Source: Pogonophryne albipinna (Eukaryota > Chordata > Actinopteri > Perciformes > Artedidraconidae). Taken from it: DNA of 64,000 bases. The notes below the pieces were generated by a model. That model was not told the DNA's origin. It did no database searches and saw only the letters and a list, made by a program, of their open reading frames with translations. Positions 46,501 through 54,847 of the stretch are shown piece after piece. Position 1 is the first letter of the stretch. Each line of letters begins with the position of its first letter. The stretch spans positions 34,540,721 to 34,604,720 of the forward strand of contig CM053255.1 in assembly GCA_028583405.1 (NCBI GenBank), written 5' to 3'. Both the position numbers and the translations under genes were made by a program.

Positions 46501-49500
46501 AAATTAAACCATTTCCCAATTTGTGATAAGAACATCTAATCTTATATAAGACTTATGTATTTGTGAGCTGGCAAGGTAAGCTTTCCACACCATGATCACT
46601 GTTGTGAATGCAGGAAGTTATCACCATACATTAATCGCCATTTGGTTTAAGGGTGACTTGAAAACATCTGTCCAGGTACTACACATAAAAAATAACCCTG
46701 GAGCATTTTCAGGAACATATACCGATACCTTCCTGCTTCTCAAGACCGATACCGATAACCGATAATAATATAATATATATATATATTAAATGTACCTGTA
46801 GTTTTTGCACACCTGGGGGTAAAAAAAAGACTAGTAGTGAACAAATGACATGAACATTACTACTATGAACAAAACAAAGCCAAGAACAGTTTTGACTCTC
46901 GTCAAGCGCCATCATTTCTATGATGAAGTTAGAGATCGTTTTAGCCCTGGGGTCGTCTCTGGCAAACTTCTTGCCTTTTTCAAAAGCCTCGTCGATAGGT
47001 AAAAGCCCCGGTGCCTTGGCAGCTGGCTTTGGATTCGCCGCTAGTTTAGCAGCGCAGGCGTCTTCGTACGCTTTTAACACACCATCGTAGCGATGGCGAT
47101 GTTTCAGGTGACTAATCAGGTTGGAAGTATTATAGCTCGTTGCCTTTTTCCCTCCTCGTGGAACTTCTGCATTGCATTTGTTAATACAAATAGCAAGCGA
47201 ACTATCTAACTCTGAAACTTTGAAATAGTCCCATACTACCGACGACATGTTTGTTTACTGTCCTGGCTTCACGGCCGCACACCATTTACGTCACAGCCAG
47301 GCATGAGTTAGGGAGCGCTGGATTTGTGAAAAACTCCCCTCTTCCTAAACCACTAATACCACAGTACTGGCAAAACGGGAGGAGCCGAGTGAAAAACAAG
47401 CGCCCCTCATCCCAATCCACCCACACCGCAGGATTTTTTTTTTTTTTTTTTAACCCAAAAAATATATTTTATATTATCGGGGCTATTAATACTTTTATCG
47501 GGTTTATCGGGATGACGTCATAATTCCTAATATCGGACCGATAATTATCGGGCTGATAATTATCGTGCACCACTAACATATATCATAACAAATAGCATCT
47601 CAACTGATTAAGTATGCTGAATGAGCCACAAGCCTCTCTAAAATGTGAGATTATCGGCCACTGAAATATGGCCATGTGTGTTCAAAGTGATAATAGTTCC
47701 TGTAAATGTGTCAGAGCAAGATCCAGAGACAAAACAAACATGTGCTAATCTACAACTAAACTCACTATTCAGGGCAAACACTGTGAGCTCAATCTTAATC
47801 TGCAAGAAGGCCCCTTGTGCAGGATATAGATGTAGAGTCTATACTGCTAAAATCTTAAAAAGGAGGAATGAATAGACAAGGCACACTCAACTTCTGTATT
47901 TTGGTCTCAGTTACCCATAAAGCCAAAGGCACGTTAAGCTAATCCATGCATTCAGTGTGCACATGTCCGGACAATGAGGTGAGCAGTAACAGCAAGAGAG
48001 ATTCTCAACACTAAACAAACGCTGCACACATACCAGCACTTTCCAACACGTCCATTGAGGATATCTTCTCCACAGCAACTGAAACAGAACAAATGTAAAG
48101 GTTAATCTTTCAGGTGATCTTAAAAAAGGAGCATGACCTGTTCTTGTAGTTTTAGGAAAAGTGTGGGAACACAAGGAATATCTAAACCGACTGGCTAAAA
48201 CAAGTTTGTTTCGCCATGTTCCAAGCAGCTTTCACTACCAGAGGCCACCTTAAGTTCAGGCAGGAGAAAAACTAAGATAAATGTGGAGAACATTGACAAA
48301 TCCTCTTGCCAAGTCCATCCTTACGTAGGTGCACACACATTATTTTGTAAAAATGATCCAGGAATAGTGTATATGGGGCAGAGGTGGGAAGTTTACTCAA
48401 ATACTAGTACTTAAGTACAATTTTGAGGTACTTTACTTGAGTATTTCCATTGTATGCTACTTTATAGTTCTACTCCACTACTATTTAAAATGGAAGGATA
48501 GTAATTTTACTCAACTCAATTTATTTAACAGCTTAAGCTACTTTTAACTAAATGCATCTCTAACAATTAAACTAGTGGACTAACTTTTAAGTCACAATAC
48601 AAATTGTTTGAATATTTCACAAAAAGTCAATCAGTACTTTGTCACAGTACAATGCTACTTGATGCAACTATATTATCTAGACATGTCACATATAATTATA
48701 ATTTCATACACAGGCAATATTTCTGCACAATTATTTAGTTTATTTGTTATTCTTTATGTACATTTTGATGATTGTATTTTTACTTAAGTACGAGTTTGAA
48801 TGCAGGACTTTTAATTGTAATTAAGTATTTTGACAATAATGTATTGGTACTTTTAATCGAGAAAACGATCTCAAACCCTGTTCCACCACTGATACAGGGA
48901 TGAAACTGCTGTGGTCAGAAGTGCCTTCATGCGGTTTCCGACCTATGACACATGTTACTCCTCTGTACCGGCCGATGCGTCAGAATATCCACGTCACAAC
49001 TAACACTCACGTTTCCATTATTTTATTTCCAATCAAGCGCTTAGCTTTAGTTTTCAGGTGAAACTGTGAAAACATTGCTGTTTGCCAGCCGCTCATTTTG
49101 TTTGGTTCCATTTACTTTTTCCAATAAATGGTAACAAATCTAAAAAGGCAAAGACTCAACTGAGAAACCACAGCAGCTAACCAACATGCTAGCTAGCGCC
49201 GGTTTGTTGTAGCATGCTAATGCCGGCTGGGTTGATTACTTTAAAAAACTGCTTTGACAGGGCACTACAAGTTTCAACAACACGATTTAGTCTAGCGCCT
49301 ACGTAACATGTACATAATTAATACGTTGTAGTTAAAGTTGCAGTGTCAGGTATATAATGTAATTACTGCTACACCAAACAGCTAGCTAGTTTTGTAGCGC
49401 TTCAAGAACGCATGTGAGCTAGCCACCCAGCCCCGGCTCCTGTTAGCAACTAGCTAACTGCTAGCTAAAGTAGCCCCCCAACGTGTCTGTGAACTTACCG

Positions 49501-49691
49501 ACAGAATCGAGATTTTCCGAGTGTTCATTCATGGGAAAAGTCGGAACAAATTCGACGGCATTCACGTTGGGCACAAATGGTTTAGCGTTCACATTAAAGG
49601 CTGTGAATGCTTCTTCAAGCTTTCCGTCGATTGTGGCCTCCACATCGTCCTCTTGTTCCCAGGAATCAGGGGCAGTGTCTCTCGGGTCCAT
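22546..49691 (-). CDS. gspt1: gspt1: eukaryotic release factor 3a (eRF3a), 14 exons
   Basis: eRF3 is the cytosolic GTPase that partners eRF1 in translation termination. I joined these exons on the minus strand: 49499-49691, 48034-48078, 39158-39409, 32468-32501, 32273-32350, 31823-32003, 27861-28015, 27373-27513, 27193-27286, 26669-26749, 26373-26546, 26069-26158, 25725-25893, 22546-22598. All have GT/AG borders and matching phases and give 579 residues plus stop. Order: two overlapping PAM2 motifs (about residues 33-52) that bind PABP; acidic linker (about 85-150); GTPase domain with G1 GHVDAGKST (161-169), G3 DAPGH (238-242), G4 NKMD (300-303), G5 SGL (342-344); two beta-barrels ending GRFTLRDEG and VLKLVAERD. 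Start context acgATGg has A at -3 and G at +4. Introns 2, 3, 6 and 13 hold most inserted elements. Very close to vertebrate GSPT1. Confidence 0.96.
23173..25079. mobile_element. TTAA-target element nested in the hAT element
   Basis: Left end ttaaagtggacctatcatgc and right end gcatgataggtctcctttaa are inverted matches with two differences. TTAA sits at both edges (23173-23176 and 25076-25079), as expected for piggyBac-type targeting. The interior near 23480-23590 resembles the 4370-4728 hAT end (gaccggcgaaaat, ctgaaactctg). Confidence 0.75.
23854..24870. mobile_element. Innermost hAT element, TSD GTGTGAAC
   Basis: 1017 bp, starting tagggttcgaccgataatcg and ending gatatcggtcgatcccta-type sequence (24851-24870). 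Perfect 8-bp duplication gtgtgaac at 23846-23853 and 24871-24878. The ends are rich in atcggtatcgg words. It is the youngest layer here and carries no intact transposase. Confidence 0.92.
25725..25893 (-). CDS. gspt1: gspt1 exon 13
   Basis: 169 nt encoding [20 protein letters not shown] through GRFTLRDEG. Starts in phase 0 after gtgtgcag; donor gtacagcg splits the final Gly. Belongs to beta-barrel domain 3. Confidence 0.96.
26069..26158 (-). CDS. gspt1: gspt1 exon 12
   Basis: 90 nt, 30 whole codons, [20 protein letters not shown] to EEVQIT. Acceptor cttacag and donor gtaagtct. Domain 3. Confidence 0.96.
26373..26546 (-). CDS. gspt1: gspt1 exon 11
   Basis: 174 nt, 58 whole codons, [20 protein letters not shown] to SGRTFDAQ. 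Acceptor gcctgcag and donor gtcagtgt. Spans the end of barrel domain 2 and the start of domain 3. Confidence 0.96.
26669..26749 (-). CDS. gspt1: gspt1 exon 10
   Basis: 81 nt, 27 codons, [20 protein letters not shown] to LVMMPNR. Acceptor ctcctcag and donor gtgagata. Domain 2. Confidence 0.96.
26830..27192. other. gspt1 intron 9, repeat-like content
   Basis: 443-bp intron containing a GC-richer block (accgaatattttccgtctat, tgcgcgctcccgcgaggtgc) that looks like a short insertion. No boundaries can be fixed and no coding signal is seen. Confidence 0.3.
27193..27286 (-). CDS. gspt1: gspt1 exon 9
   Basis: 94 nt, [20 protein letters not shown] to VDKYK. It completes a split Thr codon from exon 8 and ends in phase 0 at gtaagaat. 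It links the GTPase domain to domain 2. Confidence 0.95.
27373..27513 (-). CDS. gspt1: gspt1 exon 8
   Basis: 141 nt, [20 protein letters not shown] to MCSWY. Carries the G5 motif SGL at residues 342-344. Intron 8 downstream is only 86 bp. Confidence 0.96.
27861..28015 (-). CDS. gspt1: gspt1 exon 7
   Basis: 155 nt, [20 protein letters not shown] to [13 protein letters not shown]. Carries the G4 motif NKMD (300-303) that gives guanine specificity. Acceptor ccctcag, donor gtaggcac. Confidence 0.96.
28451..30780. mobile_element. TTAA-target element nested in intron-6 hAT
   Basis: Left end ttaaaggaaggctccagtca and the reverse complement of the right end (ttaaagggaggcaatcctca) are imperfect inverted repeats, and TTAA sits at both edges. 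Near 28713 it encodes a tiny plus-strand peptide [15 protein letters not shown] followed by a stop. A third element, a relative of the family at 37587-38669, lies inside at about 28950-30362. Confidence 0.6.
28950..30362. mobile_element. Copy 1 of an unnamed inverted-repeat family
   Basis: Its right half matches 38150-38615 and 60490-60880: gacattggattaa, ttttgatca, atcggatatcttg, gtgcagttacgataag, tcagttagctgagtttctt and ttaagaagccctgagacata recur in order. The left half is more diverged. The boundaries here are approximate because the terminal repeats have decayed. Confidence 0.5.
31823..32003 (-). CDS. gspt1: gspt1 exon 6
   Basis: 181 nt, [20 protein letters not shown] to [11 protein letters not shown]. 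Carries switch I (GKTVEVGR) and the G3 motif DAPGH (238-242). Donor gtgagttc. Confidence 0.97.
32273..32350 (-). CDS. gspt1: gspt1 exon 5
   Basis: 78 nt, [20 protein letters not shown] to KNRET, with split Met and Trp codons at its ends. Follows the P-loop exon after a 117-bp intron. Confidence 0.96.
32468..32501 (-). CDS. gspt1: gspt1 exon 4, 34-nt microexon with P-loop
   Basis: Only 34 nt, encoding [10 protein letters not shown] plus split Asp and Met codons. It holds the GKS/T residues that bind GTP phosphates. Acceptor tctacag and donor gtgagtc. A LINE fragment begins about 80 bp upstream of its acceptor in intron 3. Confidence 0.95.
32663..32718. repeat. Perfect 26-bp-arm hairpin in LINE endonuclease
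   Basis: Left arm 32663-32688 (catagtccagtatatttccc onward) is the exact reverse complement of right arm 32693-32718 with a 4-base loop atcg. The right arm encodes part of the LDYVYS motif of the endonuclease. The left arm is an inverted copy that replaces the expected sequence. Confidence 0.95.
32862..34167. mobile_element. hAT-type element inside the LINE
   Basis: Starts cagtgtttccgcc and ends ctaggggaaacactg, typical hAT termini. No matching 8-bp duplication is visible, so the flanks may have been rearranged or deleted. Interior is non-coding apart from short Glu/Ser-rich fragments (near 33830-33910). Confidence 0.65.
34774..35043 (+). pseudogene. RT catalytic fragment (Rex1-like)
   Basis: Reads [20 protein letters not shown] (catalytic block A), [20 protein letters not shown] and [14 protein letters not shown]. 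The expected PQG before CVLSP is missing, and the YADD block near 35045 (gatgacgacacgacc) is out of frame. Upstream RT sequence at 34263-34625 includes [20 protein letters not shown]. Confidence 0.8.
35366..35902 (+). pseudogene. RT C-terminal region with 9 tandem 11-aa units
   Basis: A 178-codon open frame starting MDSRILCN, then nine copies of an 11-residue unit [11 protein letters not shown], then [20 protein letters not shown] to LLPQHPV. In the related LINE at 14547-15182 this position has a single FYRCSIES copy. All nine copies are in frame. The rest of the element is broken, so no protein is likely to be made. Confidence 0.85.
35390..35686 (+). repeat. 33-bp tandem repeat, nine copies
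   Basis: Unit ttctacaggtgcaccatag followed by agaggatcctgacc, 33 bp, nine copies with few substitutions (gcccttc, gcatcata, gagcatc variants). The sixth to eighth copies share variants, suggesting stepwise slippage or unequal exchange. Confidence 0.95.
36648..37575. mobile_element. Tc1-type element, internally deleted
   Basis: 928 bp bounded by TA dinucleotides (36646-36647 and 37576-37577). Ends are cagttgcaagaaaaagtatg on the left and an inverted match, cttgttcttgcaactg, on the right. Full Tc1 copies are near 1.6 kb, so about 0.7 kb is missing, including most of the catalytic domain. It lies in gspt1 intron 3. Confidence 0.92.
36652..37191 (-). pseudogene. Tc1 transposase, truncated
   Basis: Minus-strand ATG at 37189-37191. 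[20 protein letters not shown] begins a paired-type DNA-binding region with two helix-turn-helix blocks; the GRPR-like linker reads SGRPVKM. The catalytic part starts [13 protein letters not shown] (first Asp), then ends at CYVWR, where the frame runs directly into the terminal repeat. The second Asp and the third catalytic acid are deleted. No stops occur before the deletion. Confidence 0.92.
37587..38669. mobile_element. Copy 2 of an unnamed inverted-repeat family
   Basis: 1083 bp. Left end ttaacctgttaagccc, right end gggctaaacaggttaa, a near-perfect 16-bp inverted repeat with TTAA at both edges. Just inside the left end gagcctg...caggctc can form a hairpin. No ORF. Highly similar to copy 3 at 56673-60929 and more distantly to copy 1 at 28950-30362. 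Confidence 0.8.
38670..39157. other. gspt1 intron 3, distal part, nothing recognised
   Basis: AT-rich intronic sequence leading up to the exon 3 donor. No gene or bounded repeat is seen. Confidence 0.4.
39158..39409 (-). CDS. gspt1: gspt1 exon 3
   Basis: 252 nt, 84 codons in phase 1-1, [20 protein letters not shown] through a Glu-rich linker to [13 protein letters not shown]. The acidic linker separates the PABP-binding N-tail from the GTPase core. Confidence 0.96.
   Translation of the reverse strand, partial: LLWKTGTQRGPQRSRGTRKRRSQMRRSREATPVGTGALRRRLWRRRSLRRSLRRRRNHQHPKSPPHSPTPRRKNTSTLCSSDT
39684..42035. mobile_element. Cluster of hAT and other element fragments, intron 2
   Basis: 39684 begins gcaggggttcccaaactttt and 42035 ends gagtttgacacccctgc. 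These are typical ends of two different hAT-Charlie-type families, so they are probably not a pair. Between them, 40250-40440 (agactgtatatataaatgga, gtgacgtcaccca) is the start of another dispersed fish element. No coding frame is convincing. Confidence 0.5.
42583..43540 (+). mobile_element. hAT-Charlie-type fragment
   Basis: Begins gcagaggtgcccagtacgtc, a Charlie-like terminus, and encodes a BED-finger N-terminus at 42848. No matching right end is present, so it is truncated inside the larger hAT element. Confidence 0.55.
42848..43330 (+). pseudogene. hAT transposase N-terminus with BED-like finger
   Basis: Reads [20 protein letters not shown], then [20 protein letters not shown] and HY, a CxxC...H finger of the type found in GTF2IRD2/SCAND3-like proteins derived from hAT-Charlie transposases. 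Near 43007-43025 the frame shifts: an adjacent frame reads [13 protein letters not shown], the expected continuation. The rest is non-coding. Confidence 0.7.
43884..44838. mobile_element. hAT element nested in hAT, TSD CAAGGCAT
   Basis: 955 bp, starts tagtgttgcacggtgtaccg and ends ggtatcgtgacaacacta. Perfect 8-bp duplication caaggcat at 43876-43883 and 44839-44846. It carries a BED-finger fragment at 44160. Confidence 0.92.
44160..44383 (+). pseudogene. ZBED-like BED finger fragment
   Basis: [20 protein letters not shown], then [40 protein letters not shown] and H: a BED zinc finger (aromatic start, CxxC, first His). A one-base loss after AKH shifts the frame; the next frame reads [12 protein letters not shown], the usual continuation with the second His. 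Only the N-terminus remains, the rest being deleted before the right terminal repeat. Confidence 0.75.
44850..44935. mobile_element. hAT terminal fragment
   Basis: Contains repeated attaatcga words and ends gtcgtttgttgcagcccta, a typical hAT right terminus. No left partner was found. Confidence 0.5.
46130..46375 (-). mobile_element. hAT terminal fragment, minus orientation
   Basis: On the minus strand it starts cagtgtttcccacagaattt and runs through caccgcacctccccaccctc, tcgtcggaaaaaaatagggt. This is a familiar fish hAT end. No matching partner is present. Confidence 0.5.
46709..47248 (-). pseudogene. ZBED-like transposase N-terminus
   Basis: Minus-strand ATG at 47246-47248. [40 protein letters not shown] and ISHLKHRH form a BED finger (W/F start, CINKC pair, HxxxxH). 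A basic/Ala-rich linker follows and [20 protein letters not shown], then FIIEMMALD, the beginning of a hAT transposase core. The frame then degenerates. Catalytic region absent. Confidence 0.75.
46722..47575 (-). mobile_element. hAT fragment with BED finger, flanks ACATATA
   Basis: On the minus strand it starts tagtggtgcacgataattat and is rich in atcggnccgata words. The left-hand terminus is worn (ccgatacc). acatata flanks both sides (46715-46721 and 47576-47582). It lies in gspt1 intron 2. Confidence 0.7.
48034..48078 (-). CDS. gspt1: gspt1 exon 2, 45-nt cassette
   Basis: 45 nt encoding [14 protein letters not shown] between acceptor ctgtttcag and donor gtatgtgtg. Phase 1-1 joins exons 1 and 3 without a frame change, and skipping it would also keep the frame. 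Inferred from splice sites, phase and acidic/helical composition. Confidence 0.75.
48379..48891. mobile_element. hAT MITE in gspt1 intron 1
   Basis: Starts cagaggtgggaagt and ends gttccaccactg. Flanks atatgggg (48371-48378) and atacaggg (48892-48899) match at 6 of 8. Interior words (gtacttaagtac, ctactccactac, gagtatttccat) are those of a very common fish MITE. A partial second copy is at 55362-55500. Confidence 0.75.
49499..49691 (-). CDS. gspt1: gspt1 exon 1 with PAM2 motifs
   Basis: 193 nt from the ATG at 49689-49691. Encodes [20 protein letters not shown], then [20 protein letters not shown], the paired PAM2 motifs, to ENLDSV. Donor gtaagttc. Confidence 0.96.
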
Positions 49692-49930
49692 CGTGGGTCT
49701 TAGATGTTCACAGCTGTGAGATTTAAGTTAACGTTACGCAGTTATTTGTCAACACAAGTGTCCGCCCAAAACCCGGCGTTAAGGTCCCCCCTTGAAGTAA
49801 TTGAGAGCGTCCCAACTCGAAGTGTAACGTTATGTCTCCGATTCAGGTGAATAAAGCAGCCGGTTTCTAACGGGGAGAGGATATTCGACTCAGCACTCCC
49901 AGAGACAGTCCGCGTGAGCTAATGCGTCCC
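49692..49930 (-). promoter_or_regulatory. gspt1: gspt1 5' UTR and promoter region
   Basis: Sequence upstream of the gspt1 ATG on the minus strand. It is CpG-richer than its surroundings and has no TATA box at a fitting distance, as expected of a housekeeping promoter. The start site is not defined. Confidence 0.4.
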
Positions 49931-52040
49931 GTCAGGCGACGTGCTACACGTAGTGAACCCTGGGATATGAAGTCTTTTTTCAAAGCGGAAAACGTTTGCC
50001 TTGAAAGACTCCTGGGGGCAAGAAAACTACGTACCCCAAAAACTTGTAATAGTCAGTTTACGTTAGTCGTTTCTGACCTTTTTCAGAACTGCAGATTCGA
50101 TTCGTTGCGATTTCACTTTTATGTTATGTTTACGTAATTAACTTACAATATAATATGTATTGATTATATTGATGAGACAAATGCTACTATTCACAGTGAA
50201 ATTCCTATATATTCTGGGATTTGCAAACGTTGTGGTCACGAATACTGTAACAATAATCAGTATTCAAAACGTTTTTCCGCTACCCCAAAAAAGCACGCCA
50301 AAACAGCAATTTACAGAGCTTGTGATTTAATAAAAACGAGAGGCTTTTCAACACAAAAATATAAAAACTGTTAATTATCTGAATTCAATCCCTTTTATTT
50401 CCTTTCATTTCACACATTAATGCATTTTATCTTTGGGCACATTAGGCGTATCACAGCTTTGTAATCATACATAGGCTACAAACTAAACCGAATACATCCA
50501 CATAAATCAACATAGTATATTGGTTGAATGTCCTCATCAATCCCCACAAATATGATACACACCTTTTCCCATACAAAAAGTCCTCTGGGATTATTTCTGT
50601 TAAATTAACTGAAACACATTGTGTTGCTTACAACAATCTCAGAATGTAGGCATTACAGTGAACAAATAATTACTTACCAGTTCTGACAATATTAAATAAA
50701 GTAATTATTACTAACACAACATAATATAATATTGGAGGTGAGAACAGATACTGTTTTGCAAATCACAAATAATATTAATTAATCCTTTTAATGTATTTTC
50801 AAATAAATAAAAAACACAATGCAAATTAAGTAGAGCCTAAACCATTGACATTCAAAACTCTTATTCTCCTATTATTTACTGGTGAGACTGCTGTTTTTTT
50901 ATTATTTTGTTGCAGTTGTCAAGGCTGCAGTTTGCAGTCAACATGCCTCAAACAAAGAGAGTTTTAGTTTTTACGTTTTCAGATTACTCAAATTAATTTC
51001 TACTAGCCTCTTTATAGATACACTTAAGTATCAACTCTTTTTTCTTGTCATTTGTCAAATTCTGTTACAAAGCCTTAAATCGCATTTAGACATAGAACAT
51101 TTCCATATTGTAATTTTCATTTTTTTTCATAAATGTCCTTTTTGATTTGAATACTTGGCATTGTTTTTGTTTATCTTGTTACCATTTGTTTATTGCTACA
51201 CCTGTCAGAAATCTATGTCTCACGTAAAAATACAGACTTAAAGAATGTACTGCTCAACTGAACCACCAAGATGCTAGCTGCACTGAATAACCAATTCCCA
51301 TCATTACAGAGGAAGACTCAAAAACATAAGCAGAGCTGATTTGACAAATCTAACTGAACCACAGACAGCTGTGGCCTCACGTTAGGGCTAGAAAACTTTG
51401 AATGTATTCTGTTGAGAGACAGACTTTATCCAAAATGTCAAAGCGTTTGTGCATTTTAGAGTAAAGATATAAAATGTTCTGCTAAACAAATGTAATCAAT
51501 AACTCAGACAGTGACAGAGGACGGTTCAGGACATTTCACTGTATCAAATCAAAAGTTGTATTGATTTGGCTTTGCATTATATTCACATAAAAATAATCAA
51601 CAACATTCTGCTTCATTTACACCATGTTGTTAATTAAATAAAGAACCGTAGTAAATCAATTATCTACAGAACAAGTACAATTACGCTGAAATAGATTATT
51701 TTGCAATAGTTATCCTCACTGTGTTAATTCCCTCATAAACCTGTATTCAATCCACATTTTACAACTCTTTACAGTAAACATTTAAAAAAAATTGTTTTCA
51801 ATGTTGACACCTTCATGAGAGACATTCTAAACCATTCTGCCAAACCCATAAAGGCTCATTCACCTTCATTAAATCCCAAAACGCTTAATATCCCTGTTGC
51901 ATCAAAAGTAGATATCAGGCGACAGTCTGGTGGTTCAGACAAGTTGCTATCATGTTAAGTGTGACGTCATACACACTTCCCATATTTCCCCATATTTTCA
52001 TGTCCAAAGCAATGTCTAAACCCATTGGTGACACATTAAG
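49931..52040. other. AT-rich intergenic DNA, nothing recognised
   Basis: Low GC sequence with no stable frame. It might include a long 3' UTR for the minus-strand gene ending at 54848: a minus-strand poly(A)-like signal (tttattt near 50394) exists, but so do many by chance. Confidence 0.35.
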
Positions 52041-52300
52041 GCCCCTACACCAAGCTAATTTTTGAAGTTGCCAAACGGGGGTACTACACTTTCATGTTGG
52101 TTTGTGACGTCATTCTGCCCAAACAAACTTTTTCCAACTGACTAACATTGGGAAAGAGGTGTCTGTAAATCAGCAGATATCTCTTTTGAGCTAAATCTAC
52201 TACCCACGATGAACAATGAAAAGCAAAGGTCCCTAATGTTTAAAAAGCATTAAAAGCCGAATCCATAGTTATTTTCCCTCTCAATTCATTAGACTGAGCA
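52041..52300. repeat. Dispersed repeat, relative of 18660-18900
   Basis: Shares ggtactacactt, ttggtttgtgacgtcattct, actttttcc, acattgggaaagag, gtctgtaa and ctacccac/agtatgaac words in order with 18690-18900. Probably a fish SINE- or MITE-like family. Boundaries uncertain. Confidence 0.5.
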
Positions 52301-54101
52301 GAGAGTGGGCGGGATGTTGCAGTTGGAGGCGGGGCTTGAGGCTGGGAGGCGGGGTTTCAAAACTATGCAATTTAAAATGCTCTATGCGCCCAATGGAAGA
52401 TCAGCGGAAGAGCTAGTGATGATCCAGGTACATTTGCAATTAAAGTCAGGACACTTCGGCTTCATCCACCACTGAGCAACTTTCATTGGAAAAACTGCCC
52501 GCCGGCAGCGTTTCCAGTTGTCTTCATTCATCACTGGCCTACGATTAGTTATAATGTCCTGTGGGCAGTCTGTCCTGTGTCACACCATGGTGTTAATAGT
52601 TGGTTGTAGCAGCACTCACATTGAGAGTTTGCTTGTACATTTCTGACCCTGTAAGAGTTTTTGAAGCAGGTTGTCTTTGGTTCTCACAGAGAAGTCTACA
52701 GTTTGAATTGCCAGCCACAGATTTCACCACATCTCTCTCACAATCGACTGATAGCGGACCCGTCCTTTAGGATCCACCCAAAAAAATGAAAACATCATCA
52801 GCATGTTATCTGTGATGATTTATACCGAAAGACGTCAAAGGGACTAGTGCAAAAGACGAGACGTTAGTGTCTCCAAGCCCAGCAGAACGGTCAAACTAAA
52901 GAACAAATAAACAATAAAAACCTTTGGCCCTTTGATATGGCACTGGAAAATGTTTAAATGCTAACCCTGGACACGAAGGACTTTGACCCAGGTCTGGCAG
53001 GATGTTTTAGGCGAAAAATAATTATCTTTACAGTAAATAAACCTGTGAGAGGACGTTGCTGAGGTTCCATAATCGACACAAACAATAATACATTTAGATA
53101 TAAATTAAAAAACATTACTCTGACCCGGTTGCATGTGCAATTTCAAAGAGCATTTGATTTTGATCCACAAAGCTGTGGCCGCAGTTTATCGGGCCACTGT
53201 TAGTGCACAACCTTGAGATTATTACAGTTAATTCATATTAATTCAGCAAAAGTCACAAAATCAAAAATAATTTATATACTAAAGAAGTCATTATATCATG
53301 GGAACAAAGTCTTAATATTCAGAGAATACATTTAAAGTGTACCAAGATAAAAAGTATTTTCATTACTCCTCCGTGTAAATCGTTCTAACAAATGTGTCTT
53401 TATTGCTATAAAATCATAACTTTTTTTTCTTGTGAAGTTACCACTTTCAAATATTGTCTCATATGCCTTTTATCACATTCTTAACCCTGTACTTTATTTC
53501 CTTCTTAATATGTTAAATCATTTTGTAATCGTACAATCACATATTTGTTTTTGTAATACTCTGACTTTTCCTCAGGATATTAAAACGTTATGTTCATGGC
53601 ATTGTGACTTTATCCTTATTTTGATTTATTTCAATGCAAACATGAAGGGAGTGTTTGAAGCGGGAGAGCAGGCTACAGCTACTATCAGCAGGTCATTTTT
53701 TTATTAAATAGATCATTATACTTATACATAATTATAGTAAGTAATCTCCTGGGTTAAATATATAACTTCTGTGTAGAATATTTACAGTGGTAACTACGCT
53801 GCTCTGATGAGATCAGGGTGTAAAACTCACCGCTGGGCAGCACGGCCCTCTGAAAGGGAAAGATCCCCCTAAACACTTCTCTGCTGTTTAGTGTACTCTT
53901 GTTTCACATCCTTAAACATCAATGTGCAGCTGGAATAATGGGGAGACCCTGCAGAGATGAGGCAGGGGTGCTAATTTCACTCCATCACTAGGGGTATAAT
54001 AATTCATGTTTTTGTATGAAAGAAAGCTAATGATTCATCTCATGTTCACTTATGGGAGTAAGTCTAGTTGCGAGCTCAGAGTCCACAGTGAACCCGGGAA
54101 T
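52301..54101. other. Intergenic or 3' UTR, nothing recognised
   Basis: No coding signal. A minus-strand poly(A)-like signal (tttatta near 53699) is about 1.15 kb past the stop at 54848 and would suit the end of that gene's 3' UTR. Confidence 0.35.
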
Positions 54102-54568
54102 GTTTAGTACCCCAAAGCTTTATGATAAAAATGTAGAGTTTCCCAGAAACTGCCGGATGCTAACCTGCATATGTTGGTCAATTAGCACAATTAGCACAAG
54201 TTGCATTAATTGGCATATGGAACCATTTTGGAGTGGTTTTGGGAGTAATTGAGGATGCTGAATGCATTTCTGCCATTTTCAGGATAAAAAATGGTAAAGA
54301 TAGTGGCCATATTTATACTCCAGGTAGGGCTGATTTTGATGAATTTTGAGTCAATTTTAAAGTTTTAGGGGACTCAAAACTGCCATTGTTGATCCTGAAC
54401 ATTTCAGAAAATGAACTCAGCTTCCTCAATAATCCTCAATAATGCATATGCCTAATAATGTTAATTAATGCAACTTGTAATAATTATGCAAATTGCCCAA
54501 CATATGCAAGCTAGCATCCAGCCGTTTCTATGTGCTGGGGACCCTACTATACATTTAACTTTGGGGTA
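54102..54568. repeat. Foldback element, long imperfect inverted repeat
   Basis: Left arm from 54102 (tttagtaccccaaag, aaactgccggatgctaacct, gcatatgttggtcaatt, acaagttgcattaatt, ggcatatg) is matched in reverse complement by a right arm ending 54568 (actttggggtaat inverted). Arms span about 130-165 bp with 80-85% similarity by eye. No coding capacity. Confidence 0.85.
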
Positions 54569-54847
54569 ATCAACGTGTCAGGGTTCTCACTGCTGGCAAT
54601 TAGACTAAGTGGTTAAAAGGCATTCTGAAAATGATAGGAAACTAATTCCTCAGAATGCTGCAGCAGGTAAAATATGGATTGACTAAAAACTAGAATGCAC
54701 TCAGAAGAGATCAGGGGTGGATGTCCCCTTTGACAAACAGACCAAACAGCTCCATCAGCATCCCCACACTACTGGAAGACTTGGATTCACAACATAAGAA
54801 CACCTCTCTTAGGCTGGTAGCATTCAGAGGACGGCTGGAGGACACAC

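Noticed and set aside
50882..53707. Phe/Leu-rich short frames as membrane proteins
   Set aside because: AT-rich sequence gives hydrophobic translations by chance; no conserved pattern or splice context.
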